Positions 44,913 through 54,129 are shown, numbered from the stretch's first letter. The stretch: DNA of 64,000 nucleotides from Hyphomicrobiales bacterium (GCA_025359045.1 JANYHN010000003.1:1-64000); one strand, 5' to 3'. Notes: a model not told the origin generated them from the letters alone. Numbers and translations: made by a program.

Positions 44913-46408
44913 TGCGCACCTCCAGAAGCCGCATTCACTATTGCTTCCGGTGAAATTTCCGCGCCTGAAAAGCGCTTGATAAACTTTCCTTCATGCATAA
45001 CCTGAATTGAATCCGACATGCCGATGACTTCCGGCAATTCGCTTGAAACTAGAATGATGGCTAGCCCCTCACCTGCAAGCTCGCCAATGAATTCATGCAC
45101 GGCGGCCTTAGAGCCAATGTCGATGCCCTTTGTGGGTTCATCGAGGATAAGAATTTTTGGTTTGGTTGCCAACCATTTTGCAATGACTACTTTTTGCTGA
45201 TTGCCGCCTGAAAGTTCGTTGAGGCGCTGTTCCCAACTCGACGCCTTGACCGAAAGACGCGCTCCAAATTTTCGCGTTGTCGCAAGTTCACTAGAATATG
45301 AAATTACATTGCGACCGGCATGATGAGCAATGCTGGGTAATGTGATGTTTTCACGAATTCCAAATGGTTGGAATGTGCCTTGCACTTGGCGATCTTCGGG
45401 AACATAGGCGATGCCAGCAGTGATTGCATCTGACGGACTTTCGATTTTAACAATATTGCCGTTCACTTTCACGGTGCCACGCCCTGCTTTGCTGATGCCG
45501 AACAAAGCTTGCATCAATTCAGAGCGCCCCGCACCAACCAAACCATAGAACCCCAATATTTCGCCTTGGCGTAAATCAAAAGATGCGCCGTCAAATTCTG
45601 TGGCGTTGGAAAGATCATCAACTTCGAGAATAGTTTTACCGATGCTCACATTGTGTTTTGGGAAAACTTGATCAATCGAGCGACCAACCATTAGCTTGAC
45701 AAGCTGCGCTTGGGTTACATCTTTAATAGCCCCCTCGCCCACATATTCGCCATCGCGCAAGCACGTCCATCGATCAGCGATCTTGAAGATTTCATCGAAC
45801 TTATGGCTGATGAAAATAATAGCACAACCTTGCGATTTCAGCTGGTTGATGATGTCAAATAGATCATCAATTTCACGGCCTGACAAGGCCGCAGTCGGTT
45901 CGTCCATAATGATGATGCGCGCATTGTGGCTGAGCGCACGAGCAATTTCCACCATATGCTTTTGCGCGACGCCCAAGGTTTTCAAAATCGTGTCGCTGGA
46001 AAATTCGGCTTCAATGCGTTTCAGCAATTCCGCCGATTTAGAATGTAAGAGGGACCAGTCAACGAGGCCAAATTTCTTCCGCGGCATATGCCCCATGAAA
46101 ATATTTTCAGCCACTGAGAGCTCATCAAACATCACAGTTTCTTGGTGGATGGCTGCGATCCCAGAGCCCCAAGAGTCCGTCGGCTTGTTAAAATGCTGCG
46201 GCTTACCGTCAATTAAAATTTCGCCAGCATCGGGCCGGTAAATACCAGTGAGAATTTTTACAAGAGTGGACTTTCCGGCACCGTTTTCACCAAGCAAAGC
46301 TGTTACTTCGCCACTGTGCAAAGTTAATTTTGCATCATGCAAAGCGCGCACGCCGGGGAAACTTTTAGAAACGCCGGAAAGAACGAGAATGGGAAGCTGT
46401 GAATTCAT
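44909..46408 (-). CDS. rhaT: rhamnose ABC transporter ATP-binding protein RhaT
   Basis: CUT2-type double ATPase, 499 residues. The first domain has Walker [10 protein letters not shown] (about 38-46) and Walker B IIMDEP; the second has a degenerate Walker A GLVGAGRSE and the canonical signature [15 protein letters not shown] near 400, the usual asymmetric arrangement of this family. The start codon is only three bases after the T-tract of a hairpin, and the nearest ribosome-binding-like GAGGG lies inside the hairpin stem. This RhaT is unrelated to the E. coli rhamnose-proton symporter. Confidence 0.87.
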   Translation of the reverse strand: MNSQLPILVLSGVSKSFPGVRALHDAKLTLHSGEVTALLGENGAGKSTLVKILTGIYRPDAGEILIDGKPQHFNKPTDSWGSGIAAIHQETVMFDELSVAENIFMGHMPRKKFGLVDWSLLHSKSAELLKRIEAEFSSDTILKTLGVAQKHMVEIARALSHNARIIIMDEPTAALSGREIDDLFDIINQLKSQGCAIIFISHKFDEIFKIADRWTCLRDGEYVGEGAIKDVTQAQLVKLMVGRSIDQVFPKHNVSIGKTILEVDDLSNATEFDGASFDLRQGEILGFYGLVGAGRSELMQALFGISKAGRGTVKVNGNIVKIESPSDAITAGIAYVPEDRQVQGTFQPFGIRENITLPSIAHHAGRNVISYSSELATTRKFGARLSVKASSWEQRLNELSGGNQQKVVIAKWLATKPKILILDEPTKGIDIGSKAAVHEFIGELAGEGLAIILVSSELPEVIGMSDSIQVMHEGKFIKRFSGAEISPEAIVNAASGGAH

Positions 46409-46411
46409 GAT

Positions 46412-46450
46412 AAAAAGCGACCCTCATTTCAGGAGGAAAATGAGGGCCGC
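46412..46450 (-). terminator. hairpin with T-tract between rhaS and rhaT
   Basis: On the minus strand 46450-46438 pairs with 46429-46417 (13 bp, one mismatch), loop TCCTCCTG, followed by five T residues (46416-46412). The T-tract ends three bases before the rhaT ATG. The 3' arm holds GAGGG, the only ribosome-binding-like sequence for rhaT. Expected effects are partial termination and weak rhaT initiation relative to rhaS. Confidence 0.75.
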
Positions 46451-46456
46451 AAATTC

Positions 46457-47470
46457 TTAGAATATTTTTGAAAATTGTTCGATGTTGGATTTATCGAAAG
46501 TGAATGGATCTGCCATGGCGGCTTGACCATCATCGCCAATTTTAATGTCGCCCATGCGGCCAACATGGATGGTTGAACCGGGCTTGCCATCGGCCTTGCC
46601 AGATTGGATCATGGCGGCGATCATCACTGCTGAATAGCCAAGATCAATGGGGTTCCAGATGGCAAATGTATCTGTCGCACCAGCTAAAACTGCACCCTTC
46701 ATTTCTGAAGGAAGGCCGAGGCCTGATACAAACACTTTGCCAACCAAGCCAGCATCAACCACAGCCTTGGCTGCAGCAACAATACCCACTGATGTAGGCG
46801 CAATGATGCCTTTCAGATTTGGATTGGCTTTCAGCAAGCCTTGGGTTTCGCGGTAGGATTTATCGGCTTGGTCATCGCCATATACTGTCGATACCAATTT
46901 CATTTTTGCGTATTCTGGCTTGGCCCATTCCTTCTTCATTTCTTCGATCCAGATATTCTGGTTGGTGGCCTGCGCTGTGGCTGACAAAATGGCAACTTCG
47001 CCTTCATTCTTCAAAGTCTTGGCCATCATCTGTACGCATTTTGCGCCGATCAGGGCGTTGTTTGATGGATTGAGATGCATGATGCGGCCATCTTTGCCGA
47101 CACCTGAGTCAAATGAGATCACCTTAATGCCGCGTTCCATGGCCTTTTTGCACACAGGCACCAATGCATCTTGGTCATTGGCAGAAATGGCGATGGCGTC
47201 AACTTTCTGTGCGATCAGTGAATCAATCACAGCAATTTGTTCTTCAGCAGTTGTTTTGGTCGGGCCAGTATAGATCAAATCGATGTTACCCAACTCTTTT
47301 GCGGCTTCCATACCCCCATCACGGCAGGCGTCGAAAAAGCCAATGCCCAATGCTTTAACAACAAGCGCGATGCGCACTTTATCTGCGGCGAATACAGGTG
47401 TTGCAACAGCCATAGATGCCGCTGATGCGCCCATCAATGTTAGAACGGAACGACGTGAAATTTGCTTCAT
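46457..47470 (-). CDS. rhaS: rhamnose ABC transporter substrate-binding protein RhaS
   Basis: Periplasmic-binding-protein-I type protein, 337 residues, with a GGGAGG ribosome-binding site. The signal peptide contains a twin arginine (SRRSVL) and cleaves near VFA-ADK. The mature fold shows the ribose-binding-like blocks DSLIAQKVDAIAISANDQDAL and GIIAPTSVGIVAAAKAV. It heads the transport operon rhaS-T-P-Q-K and follows rhaR. In rhizobial rha loci this protein binds L-rhamnose; the linked rhaD-rhaI genes support that. RhaS here is not the E. coli AraC-type regulator. Confidence 0.86.
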   Translation of the reverse strand: MKQISRRSVLTLMGASAASMAVATPVFAADKVRIALVVKALGIGFFDACRDGGMEAAKELGNIDLIYTGPTKTTAEEQIAVIDSLIAQKVDAIAISANDQDALVPVCKKAMERGIKVISFDSGVGKDGRIMHLNPSNNALIGAKCVQMMAKTLKNEGEVAILSATAQATNQNIWIEEMKKEWAKPEYAKMKLVSTVYGDDQADKSYRETQGLLKANPNLKGIIAPTSVGIVAAAKAVVDAGLVGKVFVSGLGLPSEMKGAVLAGATDTFAIWNPIDLGYSAVMIAAMIQSGKADGKPGSTIHVGRMGDIKIGDDGQAAMADPFTFDKSNIEQFSKIF

Positions 47471-47531
47471 AACTTCCTCCCAATTTGCTCGCTTGATTGC
47501 GAGATATTATCGTTATCAGATGTTCGCGGCG

Positions 47532-48344
47532 TCATGCCGCTGATGTCACCTGCACGAATTCTTTTTGGACAACAACGACATGCACACCTGCACTCTGCAA
47601 CATTTCGAGTGAAGCTTCGGGTGCTGATTCATCGGTAATTAATGTATCGATCCGCGATAGCGGGCATACGACGAGCGAGCCGCGATTGACGAATTTAGAA
47701 CCATCTACCATCATGCATAACTTCTCGGCGCGCTTTAAAAGTTTTGCTTCAGCGCGAGCAATTAATGGATCACCTTCGACCACGCCTAGTGGCCCGACGC
47801 TTATGGCGCTCATAAACATGCGGGATGCAGAATAATGTTGAATAGCGTCATCATCAAAAGGTGAGACGATTAATTTTTGTTCGCGGTAGACTTCACCGCC
47901 GGGCAAGGCCACGCGGCATTTGCTATCGTGAATTAAAGTTTCCGCCAGCGGATAAGAGTTGGTGAGAATTTTCAGTTTGCGATTGCGTAGAAATTCACCC
48001 ATCTGAAAAGTGGTGGTGCCACCATTGATGATAATCGCTTCGCCATCTTCGCAAAGATCAACGGCGGCTTTGGCAATGGCGCGTTTAGCGGCAATGTTGT
48101 GGGTCTGCGACACATCAAATGATCGGGTGGCAAGGCTTGGCGTTTCGGGCTGATTGACTGTGTTGTCGATACTTTCGAGTGCGCCATGAATACGCCGTGC
48201 TAATCCTAAATCGGCGAGCTTGGCAAAATCGCGGCGGATCGATGCGGCCGATGCGCCCGTGGCTGCGCCGACGTCTGATACCTGCACAAGCCCTTTGGCG
48301 CGCAACATGCCTTGTATCACCTGCCACCTTTCGCGCTCGTGCAT
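47532..48344 (-). CDS. rhaR: DeoR-family rhamnose regulator RhaR
   Basis: 270 residues from the ATG at 48344, which has GGAG upstream; the open frame extends seven codons further. N-terminal helix-turn-helix (about 5-50, GLVQVSDVGAATGASAASIRRDF) and a sugar-phosphate sensor domain with IIINGGTTTFQMGEFL. It is divergent from rhaD-rhaI, and its gene precedes rhaS on the same strand, as in Rhizobium. Probably represses both arms of the locus. Confidence 0.83.
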   Translation of the reverse strand: MHERERWQVIQGMLRAKGLVQVSDVGAATGASAASIRRDFAKLADLGLARRIHGALESIDNTVNQPETPSLATRSFDVSQTHNIAAKRAIAKAAVDLCEDGEAIIINGGTTTFQMGEFLRNRKLKILTNSYPLAETLIHDSKCRVALPGGEVYREQKLIVSPFDDDAIQHYSASRMFMSAISVGPLGVVEGDPLIARAEAKLLKRAEKLCMMVDGSKFVNRGSLVVCPLSRIDTLITDESAPEASLEMLQSAGVHVVVVQKEFVQVTSAA

Positions 48345-48390
48345 TGCAATCTCCAATTCGCGCAAAACTAATCAAACTCAATCATCACTG

Positions 48391-48458
48391 TCAACGAAAA
48401 AGACTCTTGGAATTCAAAATTCGCATTGCAACATATTATTGCGATGCAATATGCGCAT
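48391..48458. promoter_or_regulatory. palindromes in the rhaR-rhaD divergent control region
   Basis: GCATTGCAA (48423-48431) and TTGCGATGC (48439-48447) form an inverted repeat with one mismatch and a seven-base spacer. ATGCGCAT (48451-48458) is a perfect palindrome, and AACGAAAA (48393-48400) repeats the word found in the glpR region. These are candidate RhaR sites for the divergent promoters. Confidence 0.45.
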
Positions 48459-48518
48459 TAGTGATTGACCTTGATCACTTTGGTTTTTAAGTTGAAAGCT
48501 CAATCTGGAGTTTCCAAC

Positions 48519-50597
48519 ATGGCCAAAGCCCCCACAATTTTGATCCCAAATCTTTGGAACGATGCTGATGCGAAGGGCAAAGACGAGCCAGGTCTTCTGC
48601 TCTATCGCTCAAATCTGCTTGGCAGTGATTTACGCATCACCAATTTTGGGGGCGGCAATACATCGGCAAAAGTGATGATGAAAGATCCCTTGTCTGGCTC
48701 CGATGTGGAGGTGTTGTGGGTGAAGGGGTCAGGTGGCGATATAGGCTCGATGAACTTGGATGGATTTTCAACGCTGTATATGGACAAGCTGAACAGTCTT
48801 AAAAATATCTACAAAGACATTTCACAGGAAGACGCGATGGTAGGTATGTTTAATCATTGCACTTTCAATCTCAATCCACGCGCCACGTCGATTGATACGG
48901 CGCTGCACGGGTTTGTCACCTACGCCCATGTGGATCATGTGCATGCAGATGCGGTGATCGCGATTGCTGCGGCGAAGAATTCGGAAGAACTCACTGCAAA
49001 AGTTTTTGGTGGTGAGATTGGGTATCTGGCTTGGCAAAGACCGGGATTTGATCTGGGCTTAAAGCTCCGAGCAATGGCTAAATCCAATCCGAAATTGGTA
49101 GGTGTTGTTTTGGGCGCACATGGGCTTTTCACATGGGGTGATACGGCCAAGGGCTGCTATGAAACCACATTGCGCATTATCAATCACGCGGCTGAATGGC
49201 TCGAAGAAAATGTTAAGAAGCCTGTGTTTGGTGGTGAGAAGTTGAAATCTCTCGACCCTGCATCTCGCGCCACTGTTGCGCAAAAACTAATGCCCGCCAT
49301 TCGGGGGCTGATTTCAACGCATGAAAGCAAGGCTGGGCATTTCACCGATGCGCCAGAAGTTTTAGAGTTTGTGAATTCGAACGCTCTTGATGCTCTGGCG
49401 CCTTTAGGCACCTCATGCCCTGATCATTTCTTACGCACCAAAATTCGACCTCTCGTTTTGCCAGTGAATGGTGCAGTGGGCGACGGTTTGAAAATGCTAA
49501 TTGATCAGTATGCAGATGATTATGCGAGCTACTATAATCGTTGCAAACATCCAAACTCTCCTGCGATGCGCGATCCCAACGCTGTCATTTATCTGGTGCC
49601 TGGCGTTGGCATGATTTCATTTGCCAAGGATAAGGCGACGGCGCGGATTGCATCTGAATTTTATGTGAACGCTATTAACGTCATGCGTGGTGCTTCTGGA
49701 GTTTCCATTTATATGGGTCTGCCCGAACAAGAAGCATTCAACATCGAATATTGGTTGCTTGAAGAAGCTAAACTTTCGCGCATGCCAAAGCCCAAGCCCT
49801 TGCAGGGTCGCATTGCGTTGGTCACAGGCGGTGCATCAGGGATTGGTCTGGCGATTGCAGAAAAACTGGCGCAGCAAGGGGCCTGTATTGCAATTGCTGA
49901 TATCAATGCTGAAGGCATGGCCGAAGTTGTTTCGGATTTCGGAAAGAGATATGGCAAAGATAATGTGACTTCTGTTCACATGGATGTAACCAAAGAAGAC
50001 GCGGTGATCAAAGGTTTCGCAGATACGGTGGCATGTTTTGGCGGCCTTGACATTGTGGTCAACAATGCCGGCATCGCCATCCCCTCACCTGCAGACGAAA
50101 CATCGCTTGAAACTTGGAATAAGCAGATGGCTATTTTGGGCACGGGCTATTTTCTCGTGGGCCGCGAAGGCTTTCGGATTTTGAAGCGCCAGAATTGCAG
50201 TGGATCAATGATTTATATCGCTTCGAAAAATGGCATGGTGGCATCACCTGGCACATCTGCATATGGCGCAATGAAAGCCGCCGAAATTCATTTGGCGCGT
50301 GTGCTTGCGGCAGAAGGTGCACCGTTTGGCATTCGCGTGAACACTGTGAACCCCGATGCTGTTTTGCGCGGGTCGAAAATTATGTCGGAAGGATACCGCG
50401 CCAGCCGCGCCAATAGTTTGGGCATTAAGCCTGATGAATTGGAAGATCATTACCGCAAGCGTTCTCTTTTGCAACGTAGTGTATACCCTGAGGATATCGC
50501 AGAGGCGGTTTATTGGTTTGCTTCTGACGCCTCAAACAAATCCACTGGTAACATCATCAATGTTGATGCTGGCCATTTAGCTTCATTCACACGGTAA
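48519..50597 (+). CDS. rhaD: bifunctional rhamnulose-1-phosphate aldolase / alcohol dehydrogenase RhaD
   Basis: 692 residues from the ATG at 48519 (GGAG nine bases upstream). The N-terminal class II aldolase domain (about 1-410) has zinc-ligand motifs HVDHVHADA and GAHGLFTWG; the C-terminal short-chain dehydrogenase domain (about 430-692) has TGGASGIG, NNAG and YGAMK (Tyr-x-x-x-Lys). The fusion cleaves rhamnulose 1-phosphate to dihydroxyacetone phosphate and lactaldehyde and oxidises or reduces the aldehyde. This is the characteristic RhaD of rhizobia. First of the rhaD-rhaI operon. Confidence 0.9.
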   Translation: MAKAPTILIPNLWNDADAKGKDEPGLLLYRSNLLGSDLRITNFGGGNTSAKVMMKDPLSGSDVEVLWVKGSGGDIGSMNLDGFSTLYMDKLNSLKNIYKDISQEDAMVGMFNHCTFNLNPRATSIDTALHGFVTYAHVDHVHADAVIAIAAAKNSEELTAKVFGGEIGYLAWQRPGFDLGLKLRAMAKSNPKLVGVVLGAHGLFTWGDTAKGCYETTLRIINHAAEWLEENVKKPVFGGEKLKSLDPASRATVAQKLMPAIRGLISTHESKAGHFTDAPEVLEFVNSNALDALAPLGTSCPDHFLRTKIRPLVLPVNGAVGDGLKMLIDQYADDYASYYNRCKHPNSPAMRDPNAVIYLVPGVGMISFAKDKATARIASEFYVNAINVMRGASGVSIYMGLPEQEAFNIEYWLLEEAKLSRMPKPKPLQGRIALVTGGASGIGLAIAEKLAQQGACIAIADINAEGMAEVVSDFGKRYGKDNVTSVHMDVTKEDAVIKGFADTVACFGGLDIVVNNAGIAIPSPADETSLETWNKQMAILGTGYFLVGREGFRILKRQNCSGSMIYIASKNGMVASPGTSAYGAMKAAEIHLARVLAAEGAPFGIRVNTVNPDAVLRGSKIMSEGYRASRANSLGIKPDELEDHYRKRSLLQRSVYPEDIAEAVYWFASDASNKSTGNIINVDAGHLASFTR

Positions 50598-50601
50598 AAA
50601 T

Positions 50602-51894
50602 ATGACTTTCGCAATTTCAGCCGATTTTATTGCAACCCAAAATGCAAAAGCACTGGATGCACATAAAGAAGACTACACAGCACTCGCGCGCCAGCTTGAA
50701 CGTCGTGCCATTGATATTGAAGCGATGACGGCCCGCGCTATGGAATATGCTGTCGCGGTTCCAACTTGGGGTGTGGGCACTGGCGGCACGCGGTTTGCAC
50801 GTTTTCCTGGTCCCGGCGAACCACGCGGTATTCATGAGAAGTTGGAAGATTGCGGGGTGATCCACCAGCTCGCTCGCACAACGCCTACGGTTTCACCGCA
50901 TTTTCCCTGGGATAAGGTTTCGGACTACCGCGCACTTCGCCAAGAGGCAGCCTCTCATGAATTAGGTTTTGATTGTGTGAATTCAAATACGTTTCAAGAT
51001 CAGGCCGGACAGGCCAAGTCTTATAAATTTGGATCACTCACTCATGCTGATAAATCAACACGCGACCAAGCCGTCGAACATAATATTGAGTGCATCGAAA
51101 TTGGACAGCAGCTTGGTTCTAATGCACTGACGGTTTGGATAGCCGATGGTAGCAATTTTCCCGGGCAATCTAACTTGGGAAAAGTTTTTGATCATTACAT
51201 GCAATCGCTGCAAGCGATTTATGACAAGCTGCCGAAGAATTGGAACGTGTTTCTCGAACACAAAATGTATGAACCTGCTTTTTATTCAACCGTGATTGCC
51301 GATTGGGGTTCAAGCTTGATGGCGGCAACAGAGCTGGGCGATAAAGCCAAATGCCTCGTTGATCTCGGGCATCATGCGCCCAATACAAATATCGAACAAA
51401 TCGTTTCGCGTTTGATTCGTGCACAAAAGCTTGCTGGGTTTCATTTTAATGATTCCAAATATGGTGATGATGATTTGGATGCTGGTTCGGTTGATCCGTT
51501 TCGGTTGTTTTTGGTATTCAATGAATTGGTTGATGCTGAACTCAGCAATGCCAAGGGTTTCAACCCCGCTTACATGATAGACCAGTCGCATAACGTGACG
51601 GATCCGATTGAAAGCCTCATTTCGTCGGCAATGGAAATTCAGCGCTCTTATATCAAGGCATCGCTGATCAACCGTTTAGAACTGGCCGGCATGCAAGATG
51701 AAAGTGATGTGATGGCCGCGCACCGTTTGTTGAAGCAAGCCTACAACACCGATGTCACGCCCATTTTGTGTGAAGCGCGTCTGCGCAAAGGTGGTGCGCT
51801 CCATCCCTTTGCGACTTACCGCGCCAGTGGATACCGCAAAGAAAAAACCAAGGAACGGCCCGCTGTTGCAGGTTCAAGTTCAGGGATTGTTTGA
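50602..51894 (+). CDS. rhaI: L-rhamnose isomerase RhaI
   Basis: 430-residue TIM-barrel sugar isomerase converting L-rhamnose to L-rhamnulose. The expected metal-site residues lie in VFLEHKMYEPAFYS, LVDLGHHAPNTNIEQI and GFHFNDSKYGDDDLDAG. The length fits the rhizobial RhaI type rather than the E. coli RhaA type. It follows rhaD by four bases and is the last gene before modA, 67 bases away. Confidence 0.88.
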   Translation: MTFAISADFIATQNAKALDAHKEDYTALARQLERRAIDIEAMTARAMEYAVAVPTWGVGTGGTRFARFPGPGEPRGIHEKLEDCGVIHQLARTTPTVSPHFPWDKVSDYRALRQEAASHELGFDCVNSNTFQDQAGQAKSYKFGSLTHADKSTRDQAVEHNIECIEIGQQLGSNALTVWIADGSNFPGQSNLGKVFDHYMQSLQAIYDKLPKNWNVFLEHKMYEPAFYSTVIADWGSSLMAATELGDKAKCLVDLGHHAPNTNIEQIVSRLIRAQKLAGFHFNDSKYGDDDLDAGSVDPFRLFLVFNELVDAELSNAKGFNPAYMIDQSHNVTDPIESLISSAMEIQRSYIKASLINRLELAGMQDESDVMAAHRLLKQAYNTDVTPILCEARLRKGGALHPFATYRASGYRKEKTKERPAVAGSSSGIV

Positions 51895-51921
51895 GGGGCG
51901 AGGGGGGCTTGCTTGCTTCGC

Positions 51922-51945
51922 CGCTATATTCATGCGAATATAGCG
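51922..51945. promoter_or_regulatory. ModE-type molybdate operator
   Basis: CGCTATAT-N8-ATATAGCG is perfectly palindromic and extends to ten-base arms (CGCTATATTC / GAATATAGCG) with a four-base centre. This matches the ModE binding-site form, which represses molybdate uptake genes when molybdate is plentiful. It ends 16 bases before the modA ATG, so bound ModE would cover the promoter or the transcript start. No modE gene is in the window. Confidence 0.82.
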
Positions 51946-51961
51946 TTTTCGGAGACCAGCC

Positions 51962-52729
51962 ATGTTCAATCGCCGCCACTTTTTCGCAGTCGCATTTACA
52001 GTCCTATTCAGCGACTCAAGTTTTGCTGCTGAAAAAGTGAATGTGTTCGCAGCTTCGAGCTTGAAGAATGCATTGGATGCGGTAAGTGCATCTTGGAAAG
52101 CCGATACTTCAAAAGATACTTCGCTGACCTATGCGGCCAGCAATGCTCTGGCCAAGCAAATCGAGGCTGGGGCGCCCGCTGATGTTTTTGTGTCGGCTGA
52201 TTTGACATGGATGAAATACCTCACTGATAAGAGCTTGATTGCCAAGGACAGTGATATTCAATTGCTGGGCAATGAGATTGTACTAGTTGCTCCAAAAGAC
52301 TCCAAAATTGATCTGAAGATCGAAGGCGGATTTAAGCTTGCAGATGCTGTTGGTACTGGAAAACTGGCTATGGCCAATGTAGATTCAGTTCCAGCTGGAA
52401 AATATGGTAAAGCCGCTTTGGAAAAACTTGGGGTTTGGGTTTCCGTTGAAGGCAAAGTGGCACAGACCGAAAATGTTCGCGCGGCGTTGAAGCTCGTTGC
52501 TCTTGGAGAAGCTCCATTAGGGATTGTTTATAACACTGATGCAAAAGCAGATGCGGCTGTAAAAGTTGTAGGCACATTTCCGGCTGATTCACATGCGCCT
52601 ATTATTTATCCGGCTGGCGTGATCGCCACATCAAAAAACCCAGATGCCGCTGAATTTCTGAAATATCTGCAATCCGACAAGGCCAAGGCGATTTTTGAGG
52701 ATCAAGGCTTTGTGGTTTTGAAGCCTTAG
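51962..52729 (+). CDS. modA: molybdate-binding protein ModA
   Basis: 255-residue periplasmic molybdate-binding protein. The signal peptide has a twin-arginine start (MFNRRHFFAVAF) and cleaves near SFA-AEK. The ModA signature FAASSLKNALDAV is at about residues 29-41, with the SNALAKQIEAGAPADVFVSAD segment next, which holds oxyanion-binding residues. GGAG lies ten bases upstream of the ATG. Supplies molybdate for molybdopterin enzymes such as the CoxL-type hydroxylase. Confidence 0.92.
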   Translation: MFNRRHFFAVAFTVLFSDSSFAAEKVNVFAASSLKNALDAVSASWKADTSKDTSLTYAASNALAKQIEAGAPADVFVSADLTWMKYLTDKSLIAKDSDIQLLGNEIVLVAPKDSKIDLKIEGGFKLADAVGTGKLAMANVDSVPAGKYGKAALEKLGVWVSVEGKVAQTENVRAALKLVALGEAPLGIVYNTDAKADAAVKVVGTFPADSHAPIIYPAGVIATSKNPDAAEFLKYLQSDKAKAIFEDQGFVVLKP

Positions 52730-52732
52730 ATT

Positions 52733-53437
52733 TTGGCTAATTGGTTTTCACTTAGCCTAGAAGAATGGACGGCTGTTGCGCTTTCATTGAAGGTGGCTTT
52801 TTGGGCCATGGTGGTCAGCTTGCCACTAGGCATTCTCACGGCTCTGGTTTTGGCGCGAGGGCGGTTCTGGGGCAAGTCATTGCTGAACGGGGTGGTGCAT
52901 TTACCTTTGGTCATGCCGCCGGTTGTGACGGGCTATTTGTTGCTTTTGTCTTTTGGAAAACAAGGTGCCATCGGCAAATTTCTTGACACCTATTTAGGGC
53001 TCACGTTTTCTTTCCGGTGGACGGGCGCTGCACTGGCATGTGGAGTGATGGGGTTTCCTCTGATGGTGCGGGCGATCAAACTTTCGATTGAAGCCGTTGA
53101 CCGAAAGCTGGAAGGTGCTGCCCGTACTTTAGGGGCCAATCAATTCTGGGTTTTGATGACGATCACTTTGCCATTAGCTCTGCCCGGCATATTGGCTGGT
53201 ATGATCTTATCCTTTGCCAAAGGCATGGGGGAATTTGGGGCGACGATTACTTTCGTTTCGAATATTCCAGGTGAGACGCAGACATTACCTTCGCTCATTC
53301 ATAACTTTCTGCAAGTGCCTAATGGTGACATTGGTGCGGCAAGGCTGACAATGATTTCGATTTTGATTTCTTTGGCTGCCCTTATGGTTTCAGAATATTT
53401 AGCTAAGCGCATTGATCACCGGATAGAATTCTCATGA
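52733..53437 (+). CDS. modB: molybdate ABC transporter permease ModB
   Basis: 234-residue inner-membrane permease with about five or six segments. ModB hallmarks are HLPLVMPPVVTGYLLL and the EAA loop KLEGAARTLGANQFWVLMTI, followed by KGMGEFGATITFVSNIPGETQTLP. The TTG at 52733, three bases after the modA stop, fits the family N-terminus (WFSLSLEEWTAV) but has no clear ribosome-binding site, so coupling to modA is likely. Confidence 0.9.
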   Translation: MANWFSLSLEEWTAVALSLKVAFWAMVVSLPLGILTALVLARGRFWGKSLLNGVVHLPLVMPPVVTGYLLLLSFGKQGAIGKFLDTYLGLTFSFRWTGAALACGVMGFPLMVRAIKLSIEAVDRKLEGAARTLGANQFWVLMTITLPLALPGILAGMILSFAKGMGEFGATITFVSNIPGETQTLPSLIHNFLQVPNGDIGAARLTMISILISLAALMVSEYLAKRIDHRIEFS

Positions 53438-54129
53438 GTTTAGAAGTTCGTCTTAAACATCAATTGGGTGAAATTTTAGTCGATGTCGATTTTAAGACCA
53501 GCAGCAGATTGACGGCTCTGTTTGGCAAGTCTGGTTCTGGAAAATCGTCAATTACTAATATGATTGCAGGGTTGGTTCGCCCGTCGCAGGGCCGAATTGT
53601 TTTTGATAGCCGCGTGCTGTTTGATTCCGATTTGAGTGTGAACATCCCCGCGCATCAACGCCGCATTGGCTATGTGTTTCAAGATGGTTTGTTGTTCCCG
53701 CATTTTACCGTCGAGCAAAATTTGAATTATGGTCGAAGATTTAATCGCGGGGTGCCGGAATCTTCCGACATCATCCCATTGCTGGGTTTAGCCGCTTTGC
53801 TGAAACGTAAACCCATCAACCTTTCTGGTGGTGAAAAACAGCGCGTTGCCATCGGACGGGCGCTGATGTCGAACCCCAGTTTGTTGTTGATGGACGAACC
53901 AATGGCATCGCTCGATGAGGCGCGAAAGGCTGAGATTTTACCCTACATCGAAATTCTGCGCGATGAGATTAAGATTCCAATTATATATATCAGCCACTCG
54001 GTTGAAGAAGTGATGCGGTTAGCTGGAGATGTGGTTTATATTGACGGTGGTAAAATTATTGCCCAAGGCTCGCCACAATCAGTCCAAACGCTCAGGTTGA
54101 ATCGCACGTTAAATACCCCTATAGAGTGA
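53434..54129 (+). CDS. modC: molybdate ABC transporter ATPase ModC, lacking the C-terminal TOBE domain
   Basis: 231-residue ATPase overlapping modB by four bases. Walker A GKSGSGKSS, signature LSGGEKQRVAIGRAL, Walker B LLLMDEPMASLD and the switch region ISHSVEE are all present. ModC is usually about 350 residues with a C-terminal molybdate-binding (Mop/TOBE) domain; this one ends right after the ATPase core. The following 130 bases encode no such domain in any frame that I can see, so it is a naturally short form or an old deletion. Confidence 0.88.
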   Translation: MSLEVRLKHQLGEILVDVDFKTSSRLTALFGKSGSGKSSITNMIAGLVRPSQGRIVFDSRVLFDSDLSVNIPAHQRRIGYVFQDGLLFPHFTVEQNLNYGRRFNRGVPESSDIIPLLGLAALLKRKPINLSGGEKQRVAIGRALMSNPSLLLMDEPMASLDEARKAEILPYIEILRDEIKIPIIYISHSVEEVMRLAGDVVYIDGGKIIAQGSPQSVQTLRLNRTLNTPIE

